In this document: positions 60,168 through 64,000 of the stretch, in pieces | Layout: each line of letters opens with the position of its first letter | How positions within the stretch are numbered: the first letter of the stretch is position 1 | NCBI RefSeq assembly: GCF_038096165.1 | Contig: NZ_CP151076.1 | Coordinates: forward strand, 4,399,501-4,463,500 | Origin: Pseudomonas sp. G.S.17 | Lineage (GTDB): Bacteria; Pseudomonadota; Gammaproteobacteria; Pseudomonadales; Pseudomonadaceae | Length of the DNA stretch: 64,000 bases | Direction of reading: 5' to 3' | Position numbers and translations under genes: made by a program | The notes under the pieces: generated by a model | Database searches by the model: none | What the model was told of the DNA's origin: nothing | What the model saw: the letters and a program-made list of their open reading frames with translations, nothing else

Positions 60168-62327
60168 TCAACTGATGCTGGTCAACAACTCCCGGGCCAT
60201 TTGTTGATGCTCCTCGTCGGCATCTTCCATGACTTCCAGCAGCAGTTCCCTGGCGGATTCGAAGTCGCCGTCGTCGATCAGCACCTGCGCCTGGTTGATC
60301 TTGCTCAACGGGGCTTCGTCCATGTCGAGCAAATCAAACTCCGACGAGTCGTCCATGAAGCCATCCAGAAACGCATCGTCCAGCGAATCGTTGTTGGATT
60401 GCACGATAGGTTCAGGATCGGAAAAATCACTGAGGAACTGATCGTCCTGTATTTCGAATACTTCCGGCAATTCGGTGAGATTTGACGAGAACGACAGATC
60501 TTCCTGAATGGCCGGCTCCTCGACCTCGGGTTTGCCGCGCAAGGGTTTCGGGCTGTCGAACGGATCGACCAGATCCCATTCGGCATCCATGGACAAGTCA
60601 TCGAGGTTCAGCTGGAATTCGTCGACAGACTCCGGATTTAGCGCCGCAGCGGCGGTTTCGTCCAGTTGCGCGGGTTCAGGTTCAGCCAGCTGGGTAGCCG
60701 CCAAAGCTGCCGGTACGACCAGCGGTGCAGCAGACGTTTCCACGGGTTTGAGCTGTGGATAACGTTGGCGCAGGTCGGCCAGGGTTTGCGGATCGACGCC
60801 GTGCTCCAGCGCGTTTTGCTCTTCACTGGCAAAACCTGGCGCATCGCCCTGCTCCGCCAATAGCTCAAGGATCTTCAGTCGAATATCGGTGCGCTGTGGA
60901 TCACGCTGCAGAGCGCCGCGCAAAATCCCCAGGGCTTCGGCAAATCGACCATAAGCAATGTAAATGCTCACACCATCCAGCGCATCCGGAGCCGCGTTGG
61001 CCTTAGGCGCAGCGGTAATCGGTCGAGGGGCGTTCATGGACGTTTCCGGCTGGGCAACTCGCGAGGCCATTACCGGCGCTTCATACACCGAAGCCTCTGC
61101 GGCTTGCGCGGGTTTGATCAGCGGCGAATCTGCCGGGATCGCGCCGGCTAAATGCTGCTGCTTGCGGCGATTGCGGCGTACCGAATAAGCCAGGGCCAGC
61201 AACAACAGCAGCACCAGGATCGCTCCCGGCAGCAACAACGACGACAGCAATGAATCCTCGCGCGGTTCGACCACCACAGGCGGCGTAGCGCTTGCGGGTA
61301 ACGGCGCGATGATCGGGGCGCTTGGCGCGGACGTCGGGGTTTTCTCGGAGAGCTGGGTCTGCAGACCGACGATCTGCCGATCCTTGCCGGCCATTTGCTC
61401 TTGCAGCACCGCGATCTGGCCTTTCAACTCATCCAGATTTTTGTTCAATTGCTGATTTTCAACGGCAGCGGTAGCCAGTTGTTCAGCGCTGCGTTGCACC
61501 TCGGCAGACACTGCGGCGGCCTTGGCTGGCGCGGCGGAAACAGGCGTCGGCGCTGCATTGCGAGCGCTGGGCACAACGGCGGCGTCGGGCAGCAACAGGT
61601 TTTGCCCGACTTTCAGGACGCTGCCCTTACCGTTGGTGAACGCTTGCGGGTTCAAGGCCTGAATGCCATCGGCCATCCGGGCCGCCGAAGCATTGGCACC
61701 ATTGCCCTGCACGCGGCGGGCAATCGAGTCCAGCGTATCGCCGCTGGCAACCGAATAACGCTTGTCCTGAGAAGTCGCTGGCGGCGCGATGGGCATCCGT
61801 GATTCAGGCGCTGCCTGGACCGCCGCCTCCCTGTTCCGGCCACTTGTCGCTGCCATGCCCGCCGGCGAGGTTGCCGGGTCGAGCAGCACGGTGTACTCGT
61901 GCAGCAAGTTGCCGTTTGGACGGATCACTTGCACGAGGAAATTCAGATAGGGTTCGGTGACTGGCTTGGTCGAAACCACGCGTATCACGCCGCGATTACC
62001 CTTGATGATCGGGGTAAAGCGCAGATCGTTATAGAAGAACACCCGCTCGACACCGGCCTTGGCGAAATCATCCACCGAGCCCAGCCTCGCAACGATGTCC
62101 TCGGCGCTCAGCCCGCCGGTTTCGACCAGCTCAATGTCGGCGTTCAACGGCTGATTCAGCGCGGAATGCAGGGTGATGTCACCCATTCCCAATGCCGACG
62201 CGATGGAAGCATGCAGCATCGAGAGCGATGAAATGGCCGCCAGCAAGGCTGTGCGGCGCAGTGTTTTGCCCATGTGACCGGAGTGGCGACGATAGCCCAG
62301 CGCAGCAGCCTGAAAACTCTTCAGCAT
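60168..62327 (-). CDS. second FimV-family protein
   Basis: About 719 aa, a shorter paralogue of the FimV at 14093. The N-terminal domain (LGMGDITLHSALNQPLNADIELVETGGLSAEDI, FFYNDLRFTPI) is followed by LysM (RYSVASGDTLDSIARRVQG, LKVGQNLLLP), a coiled coil (about 275-330), one membrane helix (LLLPGAILVLLLLLALAYSV), and an acidic cytoplasmic domain ending in the FimV-like LINDGDFESARELLLEV-type repeat. The signal peptide is MGKTLRRTALLAAISSLSMLHASIASA. Starts at 62327 or 62273 are both possible; ORF is open to 62348. Pseudomonas has such a homologue next to the MarR and recQ genes, as here. Confidence 0.88.
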   Translation of the reverse strand: MLKSFQAAALGYRRHSGHMGKTLRRTALLAAISSLSMLHASIASALGMGDITLHSALNQPLNADIELVETGGLSAEDIVARLGSVDDFAKAGVERVFFYNDLRFTPIIKGNRGVIRVVSTKPVTEPYLNFLVQVIRPNGNLLHEYTVLLDPATSPAGMAATSGRNREAAVQAAPESRMPIAPPATSQDKRYSVASGDTLDSIARRVQGNGANASAARMADGIQALNPQAFTNGKGSVLKVGQNLLLPDAAVVPSARNAAPTPVSAAPAKAAAVSAEVQRSAEQLATAAVENQQLNKNLDELKGQIAVLQEQMAGKDRQIVGLQTQLSEKTPTSAPSAPIIAPLPASATPPVVVEPREDSLLSSLLLPGAILVLLLLLALAYSVRRNRRKQQHLAGAIPADSPLIKPAQAAEASVYEAPVMASRVAQPETSMNAPRPITAAPKANAAPDALDGVSIYIAYGRFAEALGILRGALQRDPQRTDIRLKILELLAEQGDAPGFASEEQNALEHGVDPQTLADLRQRYPQLKPVETSAAPLVVPAALAATQLAEPEPAQLDETAAAALNPESVDEFQLNLDDLSMDAEWDLVDPFDSPKPLRGKPEVEEPAIQEDLSFSSNLTELPEVFEIQDDQFLSDFSDPEPIVQSNNDSLDDAFLDGFMDDSSEFDLLDMDEAPLSKINQAQVLIDDGDFESARELLLEVMEDADEEHQQMARELLTSIS

Positions 62328-62431
62328 ACAGACCCTTATGGAAACCAAAGCAGGCTTCTCGGCATGTTCAATTAAAGCGCAGGCTTGATCGCCTGAGAGC
62401 TCAAGTATGAGCGAGAAGCCGCTCGCCTGCC

Positions 62432-62866
62432 TCAGGATCTTTCGAGGTTAGCCTGAATTTGCGCATGAACACGCATGCAAGTGCGCAGATCTTCCTCGTC
62501 GATACCCTCGAACACCTCGATACGCAGCGCCGTGGCGATGGCTTCGATTTTTTCAATCAGAGGCAGGGCGGTGTCGCAGAGGACGATTTTCTTCGCGCGT
62601 CGATCTTCCAGCACCGCTTGACGCTGCACCAGCCCCTGGGTTTCCAGGCTGTCGAGTAAACGGGCCAGGGTCGGACCTTCAACAGCAACGCTTTGCGCCA
62701 GCTCGCGCTGGGTCGGTGGTTCCTTGAAGCGGGCCAGATGCAGCAACACCAGCCAACGGGCCTGGGAAAGGCCCATGTCAGCCAATCGTCGGTCAAGCTC
62801 GGCTCGCCACCCGCGGGTGATTTGCGCAAGTTGCATACCGAAACGATGTTCATCAGTCATTGGCAT
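62432..62866 (-). CDS. SlyA/MarR family transcriptional regulator
   Basis: About 144 aa winged helix: GMQLAQITRGWRAELDRRLADMGLSQARWLVLLHL, PTQRELAQSVAVEGPTLARLLDSLETQGLVQRQ and DRRAKKIVL. ATG at 62866 is preferred over the ORF end at 62908, which would include the operator. A near-consensus SlyA site lies 27 bp upstream, suggesting autoregulation. Targets unknown. Confidence 0.9.
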   Translation of the reverse strand: MPMTDEHRFGMQLAQITRGWRAELDRRLADMGLSQARWLVLLHLARFKEPPTQRELAQSVAVEGPTLARLLDSLETQGLVQRQAVLEDRRAKKIVLCDTALPLIEKIEAIATALRIEVFEGIDEEDLRTCMRVHAQIQANLERS

Positions 62867-62883
62867 AGAAAACTCATGGTTGA

Positions 62884-62904
62884 AACTAATTATTAGCCAG
62901 CTAA
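62884..62904. promoter_or_regulatory. candidate SlyA operator
   Basis: TTAGC-CA-GCTAA (62893-62904) is a perfect dyad one base off the SlyA consensus TTAGCAAGCTAA. A second overlapping dyad, CTAATTATTAG (about 62886-62896), is beside it. They lie just upstream of the regulator start, between it and the recQ end. Confidence 0.68.
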
Positions 62905-62983
62905 CCATGGACCCCGGACCGTGGCAAGTTTCCTGCTGTGGCCTTTGGTCGCAGCACTGTCAGCGCCTGGGCTGCAGCCAATG

Positions 62984-64000
62984 TCAGACTTCGAATTCGG
63001 ACTGCAACGCAGCGCGCACGCAATACAGCACACCTTCCGGAACGCGCCCGCTGAACTGCTCGGCAATGGCCGCTACCGGCGGCAGTTCGCCTTCGCCATC
63101 AAGGAAAGCATCCTGGACTTCACCCAGCAGGTCTTCCGGCAGATCAAGGGCCTGTTCAAGCGACAACTGCTGCTTGCCGATGGCCTCGGCAAGCATGGTG
63201 TAGACATTTTTCTCCGAGCATTGCAGCTGACCGGCAATCTGCATCGGGGTCATCCCGGCGCGGGCCAGACTGATCAGCTCATGACGCACATCGGCAACGA
63301 CTTTCGGCGTCTCGGCGGTGCCGCTCAGCACCTCAAGAAACGCCTGACCATAGCGCTCCAGCTTGCGCGCGCCGACGCCGCTGACCTGGGCCATGTCCGA
63401 CAAGGTGTCGGGTTTGCTGCGCAGCATTTCCAGCAAGGTGGAATCCGGGAAAATCACATAAGGTGGCACGCCGTGCTCTTCGGCCAGCTTGCGACGCAAG
63501 GCGCGCAAGGCTTCCCACTGTTCGCGCTCTTCGCCACGCACCAGTTGGCTGGCCGGGCTGGAGCCGCCTTTGGCGGTGGTTTGCGGTTTCAGGTCGCGAC
63601 GCAATTCAAGGCTGACTTCGCCGCGCAATAAAGGCCGGCACGTATCACTCAAGCGCAGGCCGCCATAGCCTTCCAGATCGATATCAGCCAGCCCGCGCGC
63701 GACCAATTGGCGGAACAGCGAACGCCACTCACCTTCGGAGCGACCCTTGCCGACGCCAAACACGGCCAGGTGCTGATGGCCGAAGCTCTGCACCTTGTCG
63801 TTGGATTTGCCCAGTAAAACATCGACCAAATGGCCAACGCCGTAGCGCTGCCCAGTGCGATAAATCGCTGAAAGCGCCTGACGTGCGGGCTCGGTGGCGT
63901 CCCAGGTTTGCACGCCATCGACGCAATTGTCGCAATGTCCGCAAGGTTCGGGCATGTCTTCGTCGAAATAGGCCAGCAGCGTCTGACGTCGGCAGCGGGT
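62984..64000 (-). CDS. recQ: ATP-dependent DNA helicase RecQ, C-terminal part
   Basis: Partial; the N-terminal helicase motifs lie beyond the right edge. Visible from the edge: the Zn-binding region CRRQTLLAYFDEDMPEPCGHCDNC, the RQC winged helix (TEPARQALSAIYRTGQRYGVGHLVDVLLG), then HRDC (REQWEALRALRRKLAEEHGVPPYVIFPDSTLLEML) and a 100-residue C-terminal extension. Helicase for recombination and stalled forks. The frame is intact through the edge. Confidence 0.93.
   Translation of the reverse strand, partial: TRCRRQTLLAYFDEDMPEPCGHCDNCVDGVQTWDATEPARQALSAIYRTGQRYGVGHLVDVLLGKSNDKVQSFGHQHLAVFGVGKGRSEGEWRSLFRQLVARGLADIDLEGYGGLRLSDTCRPLLRGEVSLELRRDLKPQTTAKGGSSPASQLVRGEEREQWEALRALRRKLAEEHGVPPYVIFPDSTLLEMLRSKPDTLSDMAQVSGVGARKLERYGQAFLEVLSGTAETPKVVADVRHELISLARAGMTPMQIAGQLQCSEKNVYTMLAEAIGKQQLSLEQALDLPEDLLGEVQDAFLDGEGELPPVAAIAEQFSGRVPEGVLYCVRAALQSEFEV

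Overview
The window is chromosomal DNA of a Pseudomonas, most likely of the P. fluorescens group. The evidence is the fab/plsX/rpmF/rne block, the rluB-scpB-scpA-yciO-PHP block, a CpxR-CpxP-CpxA block, two FimV-type proteins, and intergenic palindromes built on the gtgggagcgagcttgctcgc core typical of fluorescent pseudomonads. No rRNA, tRNA or CRISPR array was found.

Positions 1-13.9 kb are the regulatory, replication and integration arm of a lambda-like prophage; its structural genes would lie left of the window. The control region at 7.3-7.45 kb holds a cro-like gene (minus) and an S24-type CI repressor (plus). The minus early operon runs cro, small genes, an ORF6N antirepressor, an initiator with origin iterons inside its coding sequence, a DnaC-like loader, a DnaB-like helicase and three unknown genes, ending in a terminator at 43-70. 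Nearly every junction is an ATGA overlap. The plus side carries a PemK/MazF-like toxin preceded by a candidate structured RNA, a LexA-box-controlled DUF1654 gene, and a second CI-controlled operon: LuxR-type HTH protein, CsrA, seven small unknown genes, DUF4224 protein and tyrosine integrase. The cro promoter and the plus-operon promoter carry almost the same operator over the -10.

From 14 to 18 kb are fimV and a USG-1/Asd-like gene. From 18 to 20.1 kb are DUF1285, a lipoprotein and a TetR regulator, followed by a candidate RgsA sRNA. From 20.4 to 30.6 kb is a minus-strand run: tatD, pilZ, holB, tmk, mltG, pabC, fabF, acpP, fabG, fabD, plsX, rpmF, yceD, that is clamp-loader and dTMP functions, cell-wall processing and type II fatty acid synthesis. 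From 30.7 to 38.1 kb are yceF, sppA, a phosphatase, rluC and, divergently, rne with a roughly 650-nt leader. From 38.2 to 46.2 kb is a minus run: a MobA-like/XdhC pair, murB, kdsB, Trm112-like, lpxK, exbD, exbB, comEC (cell envelope, lipid A, DNA uptake).

A repeat-rich gap (46.2-46.8 kb) precedes rluB, DUF1289, scpB, scpA, yciO and a PHP phosphatase (minus), then yciB, yciI, a coiled-coil membrane protein and cpxR-cpxP-cpxA (plus). After a REPIN come a nitroreductase, a TrkH-type K+ transporter, a DUF962 protein, an LpxH-like phosphoesterase, a MITE-like element, a SelW-like protein, a second FimV-family protein, a SlyA/MarR regulator with a near-consensus SlyA operator, and the C-terminal part of RecQ, cut by the window end.
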